Assembly: GCA_036850595.1 (NCBI GenBank) | Contig: CM072160.1 | Location: forward strand, 15,107,906-15,171,905 | DNA from: Rhyacichthys aspro | Lineage: Eukaryota; Chordata; Actinopteri; Gobiiformes; Rhyacichthyidae | Length of the DNA stretch: 64,000 nt | Direction of reading: 5' to 3' | Shown: positions 38,032-51,149 of the stretch, piece after piece | Numbering within the stretch: position 1 is the stretch's first letter | Layout: each line of letters begins with the position of its first letter | The notes under the pieces: model-generated | What the model was told of the DNA's origin: nothing | Databases searched by the model: none | What the model saw: the letters and a program-made list of their open reading frames with translations, nothing else | Made by a program: the position numbers and the translations under genes

Positions 38032-39899
38032 ACAGGCAGCATAGAGCAACACCCACAGACACAATTACAGGATCTCCCTTTTAACAGAGAATCCCCTCTA
38101 AACACTTGTCATCACCAGGAATACATGACCCAGTGTTGCCTGCTCCACCCCAATGTTGACAGTCTTTTCCTCTACAGCCTGGACACAGGGTGGTAACCGG
38201 TTCGAGCGTCTGACAACAACCGGACAGAGCCAGACGATAACTTCCAACTTAGCAGGGGTTGGAGTTTGCAGTGAATGTGTCTGGAATTATGCATTACTCA
38301 GACAGAGAGGTGGAGAACAGGGCAAACGGTGGAAAAGTGAACGTTTAGATAGGGAGACTTCGAAAAGTTTGAGGGCACAAATGGAGGAGGTTTGTAGCAA
38401 GAGATAAGTTGAAAAAAAAAAAAAAAAGAGCCATCGCTTCAATTCATTTTTGCCCCGTCAGCTTAGGAAGAAGAGATAGGAGGACGGACAGCAAGCTAAA
38501 TGGACAGACTCTGAAAAGAGATGAAGGACGGACAGAGGAGTGTAGGGTGGACAGATAAGGTATTTCTGGACAGGGTGAAGAGGAGGAACATGATTTTAAT
38601 CAAAGTGCGAAAAATGTAATGCAACCGCAGTGAATCTTTACATATGGCTTGACAGACGCATGGAGCTTTGTGGTATTGGTTTCTCTCGTCTCACTGTTGC
38701 CCTGACAGCAGGTTTGATATCTGTCAATCAAAATACAGAGGACTCATTCACAATAACAGAGAAGCTTAGTCAATGGACGCAGGGTAAATTACCTCTGAAT
38801 GCAATTGGATAGTCATATAACCAATCAGAATTCAGGGGGAAGAACCAGCAAAGCTATAGTGCTAGTTCGCCTCGGCCTTAGCATCCATAGCACTAATGGT
38901 GAGCTGTCCTCACTCTAAATTTACAAATACATTGAAAATTTTATTAACCATTGCCAAAACAACAACAACAACAAAAAAAACATAAATAAAACAAAAATCT
39001 TAATAAAAAACTTGGTAAACCTCTTTACTGACCACTTAAGTCTGGAAAAACGAACACAAAAACTCTGATTACAATAAAATAGGGTCAATTCATAAACTTT
39101 TTGGAGCAACACACACTAGGGCACCAGAATGATGTGTTTACATGTATATTTTTGTGTGTTTGTGTTTATATATACAAAACAAAAAATGCTTGTTCAGTAT
39201 TCGCTTTTTATGTGATTTTCAACGTTAAATTTGTCAGGCTAAAGGTCTGTATTTATGTTTAAAATAAATAAATAAATAAATAAAATGGGGGAAAAAAAAC
39301 AAGTTCTAGTTCGCTAGTCGTTAGTTGTGTTGTTTTTGGCGGCCTCTGATGGTAAGACTACATACTGCAAATCCTCACCCTTTCTTTCTATCAGGACCGA
39401 ATGTAAAAATGCAAATCACGTCACTCTGAGGTGATCACACCATAAATACATACTGATATCGATCAATGTTTTTCTATGAGGTTTAACTGCTATAAAAACC
39501 GCAGCACAATTCAAGGGGAATATAAAAGTGTGTCTTTATATTGAATTACAGTCATATTCTTTTCAAGTTAGGGAGCTATTAATCTTCCAGAAGGAAAGGT
39601 CTCCTCTATGAATTTAACATGCCCGCTTTTTGAATACGTTTGATAATTCTTGCAAATTGACCCATATATGCCTATATCTTCTTTAATGATGTGCACTGAT
39701 AAAAGTAGCACATAGATTAGATGGAAAAAAACAAAACAAAAACTTAACTCTCAAACTAATACAACTTTTTAAATTGAGGACGCAGAGGCACTAGAGCCAG
39801 ATTGATGCCGTTGTCTTGGAGCCGGTTGTGAGTGACACCGTTAATGTCTGTAACAGGAGCGGGTAAATGAGGTGGAATGAGCCAATGAAACAGAGGCTC

Positions 39900-40110
39900 T
39901 GCAAGGTAAGAGTGAGGAAGAGGGATCAGAAAGGAATGTGATTAGGCCAGTGGGGAAAAGGAGAGGAGATGAAAAAAGTGAGATGAAGAGAGGGGAAAGT
40001 AGACGAGAGTTTGAGGATGAGGAGGAGTTGGAAGATGTGCAGGAGGAACTCATGAATAGCAAAGGAGAAACTGAGGGAAGGGAAGTCAAAAAGTTCTAAT
40101 TGAAGTTCGG
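39900..40110. repeat. Polypurine-rich tract
   Basis: About 200 bases are strongly biased to A and G on the + strand, followed by an (AAAT)n run at 40130-40150. The long frames read on the minus strand here are serine/leucine-rich consequences of this bias, not genes. Confidence 0.6.
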
Positions 40111-40964
40111 AAGATGTTGTCACACAAAAAAAAATAAATAAATAAATAAAGTGGATAGTTTGGAGAGGCAGACAAGAGCGAGACAACAATTTTATACAGA
40201 ATGTTAGTTTAAAAAGCAGCAACTATAAAGGTGATAAAAATGGGAATAATATTAAAGTGCATGTTGACTTAAACCAAATCTTTGCCAAAAATAATTCTCT
40301 AGAGTAACATTTTAATATGTATGCATTGTATTTATATTTTTTATATTTTTTGTCTGTACTGTAATAGTATATGGTTATTTTTGTAATCTAAATCTGTAAT
40401 CTTATTCCCCAAGAAATATGCATTGTTACCAGTTGGCAAGTGCTATATCTATAAATATATATATTTATTATTAATACTAAAATGTACATGGATTTAGGCT
40501 CTGATTTTGCCCTAATATTTAACTATCAGTGTCTTTCAAAAGCACACACCTCTGGGAAATAGAGAACAATATAAAGTTACATGAACCATTTATTTTCCTT
40601 GGTGCTACATGTATTTCCATTACTATAATATTACTTCAGTAGATGCCAAGAAATGTTCTCATCTGACAAGCTGTGCTAAGCCAAAATTTGTGTAGTTGGA
40701 TTTCATTACAGACTATACAGACTGCAGCTTCCTAAAGCCTTTCCAAAGTCTGCATCTTAAGCGTCTGTGCATTTTCTGCTTTACTATGATGAATTATTTC
40801 TCCTTCTGTATGAAGCATGCACATTAGAGGATTCATGCACACTGCATCTGAGAATAGAGTGAAACAAACATCATTTATTATCAAGATCAATATGTTTACT
40901 GTTTGGCTTAATTCCTCTTTATTTAGAAACCCATAATTTTAGGTTTGTTAAATGTAGTTTTTAA

Positions 40965-41025
40965 CCGCGACCCCAAAATGGGACTAAGTGGTAGAAAATG
41001 AATGAATGAATGAATAAATGTAGTT
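40965..41025 (+). repeat. LINE/SINE-type 3' tail fragment with (TGAA)n
   Basis: ACCGCGACCCCAAAATGGGA, then AGTGGTAGAAAATGAATGAA repeated GAAT units. This matches the end of the family at 42811-43025 and 54360-54565. Confidence 0.6.
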
Positions 41026-42810
41026 CAAATTACAGTGTGTAGTTGTGGTTTAAAATTGTGTTAAAACACTTCCCACTCCACCTTCCTAGACCCCGCAGAG
41101 ATATGCTTTGGTCAATGAACAAATCTAGCGGAAAAGCGTCTGAGTTCCATTAAAAACTTATTTCAGTTTAGTTCATAAATGTTCTAAACCTCATGCAAAA
41201 ATGTGTCAAAAAATACAAATGAATGCTCTGGTAACTGGAAGATATAAAACTAATGGCTCCTTCCACAAGGTTCTATATAGTCAAACTGGTTATTGCAATG
41301 ATATATGATGTCTATAATGTAAATCTGCATGCAAATATAAATCATCTTAAGTCAACTTTAAGGTCTTCTGTATATTTACATTTAGTTTCTTGATAAGGGC
41401 TCCCTAGTGCCAGAGATTAAAAGCTGATTATTGGTAAACAGTTAATTATGACTTAAGCCTGAGCTCCAGACAAGTCAAGGTGCTGTGCTGCTGTGTGTAG
41501 GTGAGACTAAGAACATGACAAACGTCACATGTGTCAGTGCAGAGAGGAGAGCCCACCACACTGGCCCCTGCTGAAGGAATGAGATAAACAGTGTTTATAT
41601 GATTTGTGTGGAGCCAGTTTGACAAATCCTCCAGTGCACTGTGCGAGCGATGTCTTTGTTACTCTCACAATGGTGCTCTGACACAAATGAAAAAGATTCT
41701 TTTTTTCCTCTTCTGTCAAACACTTTTATCTTCGCCTCTCCAACTGTCAGCATTTCTCCCTGTTCCTCTCCTCATTCGCTCTGATTCTCCATTTGTGTAC
41801 CTCAGCATTTCTCCATCTGTCTTGTTCCCCTTTCCCTTTCTCATCTTGTCTTCATTAGCTTTTCTCTCTCCTGTTTTCATTCCATCATTAACTCTGTGTG
41901 AATGTAGTATCTTAGGACGACAGGGCTGCCACTGTCAAGAGAAAAAAAAAAGTGCACAATATAAATATGGAGCAGGAGGGAGAAATGAGGATAGGGCATA
42001 GAAGTAAAAGGGAATGCATTGTTAGGGTAATATCTGAGGGGAAACGGGAGACTCGAAAAGAAGAGAATACATAAAAGACGAAGTGAAAAGAAATGGCAAG
42101 AGGGTGGTCTTCTTTTTACTGTGAAGCCTGCAGCAGGATAAGTGATCCCAGTGGTGGCTAGAAGGTCAGCTCACACTGACAGTCAGACCAATGCTTAACC
42201 CTGCTCTGTAACACAAGCACACATGGCCACTAGTGCGCATATACAAATGCAGACTTGTAGACACACAGGCAGCTGATGCGAGGCAGACAGACTGAGAGCA
42301 AGATGGCTGTCAAAACATCAGCATCTGCTCAGCATCACATACACACCACTGTAGAGCGAGCAAACAGCCCAACAGCCCTCTGAGGGATCAGAGCTCATAT
42401 TTGATAAACTCTGCTACTTCAGCGCAGGCTTATCTTAAACACACACACACGCCCACTCAGAACAGCCAGTTTGGGCTACTTTTGCTGGAGTGGTTGGCTT
42501 AAGTGTATATTGCTATGGAGTTTTGATATTAATGATTGCAGATTAATTGATTTCAGATAAGACATTTCCCTTAAACTGATATTATGTACTGTTTGTTTGC
42601 ATAAGGATCATTTACATAGTCTGGGTCTAACAGACTATTAACAGAGACAACTGAAGACAAGCAAACATGGTATAGAAAAGTCCAGCACTTTACTTTCAGA
42701 CAGGTTTCAACAACGTGGACATAACGGTCCAATGACACTCAGTTCAATGGATCAATGTCTAGCCCTTTCTTGCAGGAGACATTCCCGACGAGCCTCGTGA
42801 GCTCTCCTTG

Positions 42811-43025
42811 GCCACTGTGGCCTGTTCAAAGACATGCAAGTTAATTGAAATTGAATGTAAATTGCCAATAGTAAATTAATTTTAGTGTGAATGAATGTCT
42901 GTCAGTGTATGTCACGTAGCCCTATGATTAACCAGAGTGCCCAGGTAGTACCCCACGTCATGGCAAAAGCAGCTGGGATGGGCTCTAACCCCCCGTGACC
43001 TGTAACAACATAACCAGTAGAAAAT
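42811..43025 (+). repeat. LINE/SINE-type 3' end
   Basis: Ordered blocks of the family are visible: CAAAGACATGCAAGTTAATT, AAATTGCCAATAG, GTGTGAATGAATGTCTGTCA, CAGCTGGGATGGGCTCTAAC, CCCCGTGACC and AGTAGAAAATG. It is moderately diverged and is the same family as 53889-54180 (opposite strand) and 54360-54565. Confidence 0.65.
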
Positions 43026-43079
43026 GTAATATTTCATCATCTAATACTATTCGTGTTACGCTTAATTTCTATCGACAGC

Positions 43080-43265
43080 ACAGTGGCTTTTCTTCATGGA
43101 GTGAGCTTGTTCATCTGCACAGGTATCATCTGGGCAATCCAGTTTTCCTCTGGGGTTTCCCTTAGATCCGGGCTGCCCACTGCTCCTTATGGTTGCCCCA
43201 GAGGCACTAGATGATGGATGGGTCAAATGCAGAGAATGAATTTCCCTAAGGGTTTAATAAAGTGT
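43080..43265 (+). repeat. Dispersed teleost repeat fragment
   Basis: GGGCTGCCCACTGCTCC, GATGGGTCAAATGCAGAGAA, TGAATTTCC and TAATAAAGTG occur in the order familiar from an abundant fish repeat. The family name and borders are uncertain. Confidence 0.4.
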
Positions 43266-44722
43266 CCCTGTCCAGCACATGTTTTTTTTCCATGGCCCTG
43301 TTCTGACCTGGCATTACTACATATCCTGAGTGATTGGATCACAAACTGCCAGCTGTAATGTCAGGAGTGAGGCACTCAGTGCATCCTGAATGCACCCTGA
43401 GATCCAATCTCTCAGGCCAAATTTGGAGGTGACCCGGCCTTTTCTTATCAGATCTCTGTGGGCTTTGCCGCATTGAAGCATACTCGTACTCTCTAGCATC
43501 ATGTTTGTGAGTGAAATTTCTGCCAAGATTTCTTGTCAGAGAGAGTTGGTAACTGCAAAAGTAATGAATGTTTCAGCCAATTAGAAGAGTGTGTTTAGTC
43601 GAGCTCTCAGGAAGCACACTGAACACTGCAGATCATTAATCATCACTGTATGTTTTACTGTATTTTTTAAATACATTCACTCTACATACTTTACATTCTG
43701 TGGATGAAGTACCTCATATATAACCACTTAACACACATCTTGACTAAACCTTTAATCTAACCAGGACGAGCTGTTCACAGCAGTAACAAACCGCTACATG
43801 CCTTCTCGTGCTCCATGTAGCATGTTCAATTGTGATGCTTAAAGTGCATATACGGTGCACGGTCCTAGATTTGTGCTTTACTCTGCAGGCACCCTTACGT
43901 GAATATCAATGTGCAGGGTGTGTGTGAGATGCAAGGCTAATTGATTGTCCTCGTCAGCCCTGCTGTTCAGACTGCAGTATCTGTCAGCAGGAGCCAACTG
44001 CCAGTCTAACAAGCCCCACACACAGGCATTTCAACACTCTATCCTCTCACAAGCACACGCATTATCACATCAGGCTTTAATGTACAAGCACTTTAATGCG
44101 GACATAACTCAGAAGCAGTGCATACACATGTACAGAGACGCAGCTTCGAAATTCATGAAACGTGTGGCGTGAGCTGCATTCTTGACATTTGCGGCCGCGA
44201 ATGACAGGCGTTGGAAATATGTGAAGAATTCCTTGCCATTTCTTGAATACGTGACAAGTACCACAAAAGCCGGCCCCTAATCTAGCCTTGAGCCTGGCTT
44301 CTACGTAACATGGCAAGAGTACTTTAATGTGCGTTGTCTAAACCGGAGCTGTGATCATACGTAGGGTGTCAGATCAGTGACACACATGCATATAGTCACC
44401 GCTGCTGATGGAACGAAGAGACAACATGAAGCATAATGAACATGGCGCTCTACTCTCTGCACCAAGACACACAGACAGAGGGAGGATGCTGCTGCCGGAG
44501 TGTTGGTAAATACACTCAATCACAGTGTAGGAGGTTACACCGGGACAAGCCCCTCTTATCGCTCACTGTTTCCTTCCATCTATTCCGCCACTCCCCCAAA
44601 CCCTCCTTACAATCTGTCCTTACGGCCAGTTCTCTTTTTTCAATACATCTCCTTGTCCATTTCATTTCCTTCACTGTACTGCCATTTCCTTATTTCCTTT
44701 CTCTCCATCTGTTCTCACCCCC

Positions 44723-44746
44723 TTTTTTTTTTTTTTTTTTTTTTTT
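44723..44746. repeat. (T)24 homopolymer
   Basis: Twenty-four consecutive T at the end of a pyrimidine-rich stretch of about 180 bases. It could be the reversed poly(A) of a retroposed sequence, but no retroposon body was recognised. Confidence 0.9.
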
Positions 44747-45439
44747 GAGGGAATTTGCTTTTGATATAGCAAGATGGATATTTCTTGTCCTCTGACACCT
44801 ACTCCTTCCTTCCTTCCGAAACACAGCATGTGGACATGTGGGCAGCAACATGATCGTGTGAGCACTAACTTAATGTGTGATTCTGTGAGCAAATGAAGGA
44901 CGCATCAATTCGGCTAAATTCATTCCTTTTCAATGTAAATTTATGTCATATATCATCACCTCCAACATTTAAATGCAACGGTCTCTGAACTAAACAGACT
45001 TTAATCCTTGATTTAAAATAACATTCAGTTGACCAAGCAGATTAAATTATTTGTCTAAATCTGATTTCACCTACACAGCTGCCAATGGACATCACAGACC
45101 ACCTACAATTATGTAAAAGTTCTCATTCTGTGCACTAATACTGCGAAACAGGCATAAAAATATCTTCATTAGAGGGTGGATTTCGTTGATGGATGGTGTA
45201 AGCTGCAAGTGGAAGCAGCAGTCAATCAAATATCACACATTTCCAGAAAGATTCACTTCTGTGAGTGTGTGTTGCGTGTGCTTGGACCTGCTGTCCTAAT
45301 TTTGCCATTTTTTACAATCATCAATGAACTATAAACAGCCATGCATTTTAATTTATTTTATTTTATTCAACACAGCAACCTGCCTGTTTTTTTGTTGTTG
45401 TTTTTTTAAAATACATTGCCATTTATTATGTTCGTTTCA

Positions 45440-45610
45440 CTTTCATTGCCAATGCTGAAACGGCCATGTTCCCATTCATATTTCCTGTACCTCAGGCAGC
45501 CAATATGGGCTTCCCTCTCCTTGTATAAGAGCATGTGACTGGCCAAAGCTTGCTGTCACATGCTTAATATTATTACTTTAATACCTTGGTAACAGGTGAC
45601 ATCCTAAGGT
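45440..45610 (+). repeat. Unnamed dispersed repeat, copy C (weak)
   Basis: CATTGCCAATG, ATGTGACTGGCCAAAGC and TACTTTAATACCTTGGTAAC align in order with copies A and B; the GTGACTGGCCAAAGCTT block is identical to copy B. The right-hand blocks are missing or unrecognisable. Confidence 0.4.
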
Positions 45611-47019
45611 GCATAGTTCATTCTTAACACAGCAACATCTCATTTAGTATGAAATGCTAATGGTGCAGTTTTAAATAAATATATAAATAATAAAAGGTTA
45701 GGTTAAGATTCTTTTAGGATAGATAAAGTCTCTTGAATGAGGAATGTCCAAACCATTTTCAGATGCTGTATTCTTTTCTGTCTGAGAATTATCTCCACAG
45801 ACAAAATCTTAAAGAGTAAAATCAACTTCTTAAAACTTTGCAAGAATACTACTCTGCATATTTTAGAAGATCAGACAGTGACTGATTAGGCCCCATTATA
45901 CTGCTGCTAATCAGGGTGCCCTTGTGCTCCATAGGCAGATGTGTGGGCTCTGAAACATGCTTTAATGTGCATTGATTATGCATTTTATGCCTATCTCTCC
46001 TGCGCAGAGCCCCATGCCATCTTGTGCACGCCCCTCTCTTCCATTTACCTCTCTTTATTTGTGCATCCTCAGGCGTGTGTGTGTGTACAGTTTAGTGTCT
46101 ACACTCCCATGCATCTCCTTGTGTGCACCTCTGCATTTCTGTGCCGTGGCTGCCAGAGCCATTCAGCCACAGCATCTTTACTGACTTGTTCCCAGAGCTG
46201 ACTCAGCGAGTACTCGCCCCCCTCTGCATTATTCAGCAAGCTTAGCCAAGGTGTTAACCAGGAGCACATCACAGCAGAGGACAGGGGCATGCTAAGTGGA
46301 CTGGCACAAGACGGGCAGAAGGGAAAGGTGTTTCCTCAGTGTCAATGATAAACTTGTCCAAACTAGACCTAGCTGTTGTGCATTTTTATGAGCACAGTTT
46401 TGGATAGTATGTACAGATGCTAACAAGAGTGCCTCTGCTGTATTATTTTGTATAAAACGCTGCCATTTTGGTGTGCAAAAAGCTGATAGAGTGTATATTT
46501 CAGTCTGCAACTATCTGCATACAAAGCACCAGCACAATTTTGTCCCACTCAAGTCACTTAGATGTTGAAACAAAATAAATATACAGCTACACATTTGCTG
46601 TTGGGGCTGCAGGTGTTGGAACATGAATATAGTGTTGATAGTGTGGGCTAGATATGGTCAAACATCTGGGTTCTGTAAATAAGATTTTTCTGTGGTTGTT
46701 TTAGCTGTTATTTATAAACCAAATGCCTAACACTTGAAAACAAATGGAGGAATATTTATTTTACCAGCAACTTGACCGGCCATCTTTTCCATTTCTCTTA
46801 AAACTTCACATCCTGAGTGTATTTTTTCTGTCCTGGTCTCAACCCACCTGTAACAGCAGCATAGTTATCTTTCCTGCTTTTATTTAGTTAAAAAAATAAG
46901 CTTGATCAATGTGCCACCACAAATACCAATACATGGCTCTAGCGCTTTAGCTCTGAGTTCAGTGTCAGACAATTGCGATCACATAATTATCCCCTCCTCC
47001 TTAAAAATTGTATTAATTA

Positions 47020-47340
47020 ATTGCCAATATATATCCTTCTTTCACTTTGCTTACCTTTTCTCCATTCATGTTTTTTTAATATTTTATTTTCATTATTACT
47101 TTTAAGAGACAAAGCTAGCGAAATAATTTATACTGTCTGTATTATCAGTAGCCATTACTTCCTTGTACTGATGTAGACCAATGGGAGGGTCCCAAATTCA
47201 GGAGCGAGAATGTGATTGGTCACATACTTGGTATGTGCTTATCAATCTCATCTATTATACTATTGGTATAAAGCCTAAATTAACTCTTAAGCTCTTTTTT
47301 CCACAGATTATCCCTATTACAATAAGCTTTTTGGTGATTA
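47020..47340 (+). repeat. Unnamed dispersed repeat, copy D
   Basis: TTGCCAATATATATCC at the left, CCAATGGGAGGG and ATGTGATTGGTCAC in the middle, then TAAAGCCTAAATTAACTCTT, TTTCCACAGATTA and CCCTATTACAATAAGC. Block order agrees with copy A over about 320 bases. Confidence 0.55.
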
Positions 47341-49275
47341 AATGTTTTTTCTTCAATGCAAGAAAAAAAAAGAAGAAAAAAAGTCAGGTAATCCCCATTT
47401 AAAGCAATTGGTTTAACAAGGCTTACCGTGCAAACAGAGGCAAACATCTTCAGCATCTGAATCCTTAAACTGTGACATAACAGTGCACTGATCTGGGGTA
47501 TGAGAATGCACTGTTAAAAATGGCTCCCTAAATATAAGCTTTTGACAGTGTAACTATGCACTGTATATTTCCTCATTAAAACAAAACACAACAGAACTTT
47601 TTACCTTAAAATATTGCCTCAAATTGTGTCTTTAGGGGTTGCAGAACCTGAAACAATACTTACTATGGCTCTACACAGTTGAGGTTTAACATCAGGAGAT
47701 GCACTGGCTGTAGAAGTACAGGCATATTAGTTCCATTCAAAAATACTTGACCTATCACTTGAACATCTTCACTCTACACAGAATATGGGTTGGACACATA
47801 TGAATGGAGGACTGATTATAAGATTATCACAATATCCTTTCTTGAGACCATACGTAATGAAACATAACACCATCTGAAATAAAAAGCATCATCCCTTTTT
47901 ACCCCAAAGTGGGACAGTGGTAGTTCATCCCTCTTCTTCGTAGCCATTAGGATAATTTAGCCCCATCAACAGGTGCTGAGTCACAGAGGCCTGAGAGGCA
48001 CTCACCAAAGCAAAGTGGATGCTAATACTAATCGCAGGCTCAAAGGGACCATTGAGACCCACTAAAAAAAAGATGTGAGGAGTGGATAAAAAGCTCCAGC
48101 AGAAAGATGGAAAAAAATAGTTGAATGCATTAAGAGTCAGTGTTTCGGTGATGTCTCTTTGTTTTTGCCTTTGAAGCAGATGACAGATAGAAGATAGCCT
48201 TAATGGCGCTTTTGCACAAATTGTCACACATTATAAAAAAATAAAATAAAAAAAAAGCACACAAACACGCACATAACTTCACAGAAGCACACAAAGCTGT
48301 TAAACGGTGACTTATTTATGAGTCTAGCTCTGACATGCTCTTTGGTGAAGCCTATACGCCGTTTGATGTGCCGAGGTGTCTGGGGGCTTTGTGGACTTTT
48401 TCTTGTTCTTTTTCGCTACACTAGCTGTGGCACTTTTTTCCTCTTTCCAACTCAGTGTCATTCTGTCTTTCTTTCTCAATCAGTCAGTACTTTTCTTTTG
48501 GTTTTCTTCTTAACTGCTCAACTGTGCTTGATTCTCTCACACCTTTAACTCATTTTACATTAGCCCAGGTTATACCAGGCTGTACTTTTCAGGTTTATTT
48601 TGTGTTTTCACTGTATGTATATATTCATTTGCACATGCTTTTATCAAGTTGCATACTTTTCTCTTGTCAGTTTCAATGCATTTTATGTTTTGATTCCAAT
48701 ACAATTTCACCTCATCCAGTTTTATCAGTTAATTTGTGTTACTTCCACCCCTCATAGTCTATCGCTTTTTTAATGTGTGAATTTGATTAGCCACTTAAGA
48801 AATATAACACATTTTAATGAGTTCAGTGATTTTTAGGGGGCGTTGTATTCTATATCTATACACGGAGACGAAGTGAGCTGAGGATGTGGTGTTTTGCTCA
48901 CGTCTGTGCTTGTTTTTCTAACCTTCTCTGTCCGTGTCACAGGACATGCCTTTGTGTCTGCTTCAAAAGGCACACACAACCACACACAAACACTGAGGGT
49001 GTAACCTCTTGTATGAGCAGAGAGTGGAGCGAGCGCAACACCCCACAGTGTTTTGGATTGTGTTAAAGTGATCCTCGTGCAGGGGGTCACAGGGACAGCG
49101 AAGGTCATGTGAGAGAATGCCATCCCTTTCATGTAAATGGGTTGAATCAGGGCCATTTCATTATTAAATGTGAGCGAAGGTGTTTGCGTAGGATTTAAGG
49201 CAGGTCATGAGTCATCAAAGTGTGTCGCTCTCCAGTGTGCAAAAGCTTCCAAATGAAAAAGTCCACATTGATAAC

Positions 49276-49288
49276 GTTACCAAGCAAC
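49276..49288. promoter_or_regulatory. Candidate RFX X-box
   Basis: GTTACCAAGCAAC has both half-sites of the RFX factor X-box (GTNRCC, short spacer, RGYAAC). This is a sequence match only; occupancy and target gene are unknown. Confidence 0.35.
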
Positions 49289-49823
49289 GAAGAAGCTGCC
49301 GCCGATTACAATTACCCCATAGAGATGAACAGTAGGTAACTGTTATAAAAGATATACAACACTTATACAGTAAGTGTGTGGACAAAATGTATGTAGCGAG
49401 TTCCTGAACATAATTATAAAGCGTACATATTCTATACAGTTCACTGTTCTCAATAATTCATGCTTTGTACACTCCAGTGACCGGAGCATGTATGTAATTT
49501 TCACATGAATGCTTCCGTGGCCTGCTTCATGCACTGGACACTCACACACAGCCTTTCGTGAAATCTTTTCCATCTTGCTCATCCTCAAAGGTCCTTATCC
49601 TTATCACTTGCTTTATTCTGCTTTCACACAATCAGTTTGCAATATCCCAAGTCCCCACACTTATGCAGACAAGTGTGCAATGCCAAGTCATAGAAATAGT
49701 TGGATTTAAAAGGTGGAAATAAGGATATAGAAATAAGTATGTTCACATGGAGGTGGACTCAATTTAATGTCCCTTCTTTTAAACACTGAGCATGTCCTTA
49801 ATAGAAAACTCAGCAATGAACTA

Positions 49824-50582
49824 CAGTCCCATGAAAAAGTGTTTGCCCCCTTCCTGGTTTCTTATTTATTTGGCAAATTTGTCACAGTTAAATATTTCAG
49901 ATCATCAAGCAAATAAAAAAAAATAGCATCCATGGCAGAGTTCCAAGGCAAAAAAAACACTACTGAAAAAGAACATAGAGGCCGTCTAACTTTTGCAAAA
50001 AACATCTTGATGATCGCTAAGACTTTTGGGATAAGATTCTGAGGACTAACAACACAAAAGTTGAACTTTTTTGAAGGTATGTGTCCTCATACATCTGGCA
50101 TAAAAGTAACACAGCATTTCAAAGAAAGAACATCATACCAAAAGTCAAATATGGTGGTGGTAGTGTGATGATCCTGATGGAGAATGTCCGTCCATCAGTT
50201 CGTGACCTCAAGCTGAGGCACACTTGGGCTCTGCAGCAGGACAATGATCCAAAACACACCACCAAAACATATTTTGCAAAGAAGAGTGGGCGCGAATTCC
50301 TCCACAGCGATGTGAAAGACTCATTGTCAGTTGTGATTGCAGTCATTGCTGCTGAGGATGGCACAACCAGTTATTAGGTTTAGAAGGCAGAAACTTTTTC
50401 ACACAGGGCTAGGTAGGTTGGGTTAGCTTTTTTCCTTTAACAAATAAAACCATTACTTAAAAACTGCATGTTTACTTGAGTTATCTTTGTCTAATATTTA
50501 AATTTGTTTGATGATCTGAAACATTTCAGTGTGCAAAAAAATAAGAAATCAGGAAGGGGGCAAATAGTTTTTCATGGCACTG
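49824..50582 (+). mobile_element. Degraded, internally deleted Tc1-like transposon
   Basis: The 759-bp element is flanked by TA (49822-49823 and 50583-50584). Its long terminal inverted repeats, about 90 bp, start CAGTCCCATGAAAAAGTGTT on the left and CAGTGCCATGAAAAACTATT on the right (reverse-complemented); the pair also shares TTTGCCCCCTTCCTG and TTCAGATCATCAA. The interior encodes pieces of a Tc1 transposase on the + strand. Full Tc1 elements of fish are usually 1.2-1.6 kb, so about half is missing. Confidence 0.9.
49990..50377 (+). pseudogene. Tc1 transposase relic (DDE_3 catalytic region)
   Basis: One reading frame carries, in order, CKKHLDD, DFWDKILRTNNTKVELF, YIWHKSNTAFQRKN, KYGGGSVM and LQQDNDPKHTTK, all recognisable parts of the Tc1 transposase catalytic domain, including the second catalytic Asp in the DND motif. 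Two in-frame stops (after DDR and after VELF) break it. The segment normally found between GGGSVM and the DND motif is shortened, and the C-terminal Glu region is not recognisable. The N-terminal helix-turn-helix DNA-binding domains are absent. It cannot be an active enzyme. Confidence 0.85.
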
Positions 50583-51137
50583 TATACTGGCAAAGACACA
50601 AAAATGAATTGTCCATCATTCTTATAATTAAGTTAAACATTCAGTTAAAGGTGATATTGATGTGAGGTCGTGTCATTTCAAAAGTCTTGCATTAACATGG
50701 AAGATGGTGCAGGATGGAGGGAACAGAAGAGGGATAAAGGAGACGTGAACGAGGCCAGGGCCGATGCTGACCAAAGCTGACACCCCCGGCATGCACTGTT
50801 CACCCCCAGGCTACGGGTGTGTGTGTCTTTTTCATGCCTCTATGCTTGTGTGAGCGTGACTGAGAAACAAGGGAGAATATTTAAAGCTGATTTGTCACGA
50901 GAGAGTGGCAAAAGAGTGGAGCCAGCACAGGCTTTGATAAGCAGCACACATCTCCTGACACCCACAGGCCTTGAGCTAACATTTAGCCAGATGGAAACGT
51001 CTTTGGTTATTTCTCATGGGTGCGTATACGCCAAGGGTGAATGTATGGATTCCCACATTAGCAACTACTGCTGCCAAATACACACACAGCTACAAACAGA
51101 TGTGCCACAAAACACGATGGATAAACTGATGAACACA

Positions 51138-51149
51138 CACACACACACA
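51138..51149. repeat. Short (AC)n run
   Basis: About six AC units. Confidence 0.7.

Noticed and set aside
39841..40222. Serine/leucine-rich open frames on the minus strand
   Set aside because: They are the complement of a polypurine tract; composition alone explains them.
50081..50377. 98-codon frame as a live gene
   Set aside because: It is the continuing part of a Tc1 transposase relic whose frame is broken upstream by two stops and lacks the DNA-binding domain.
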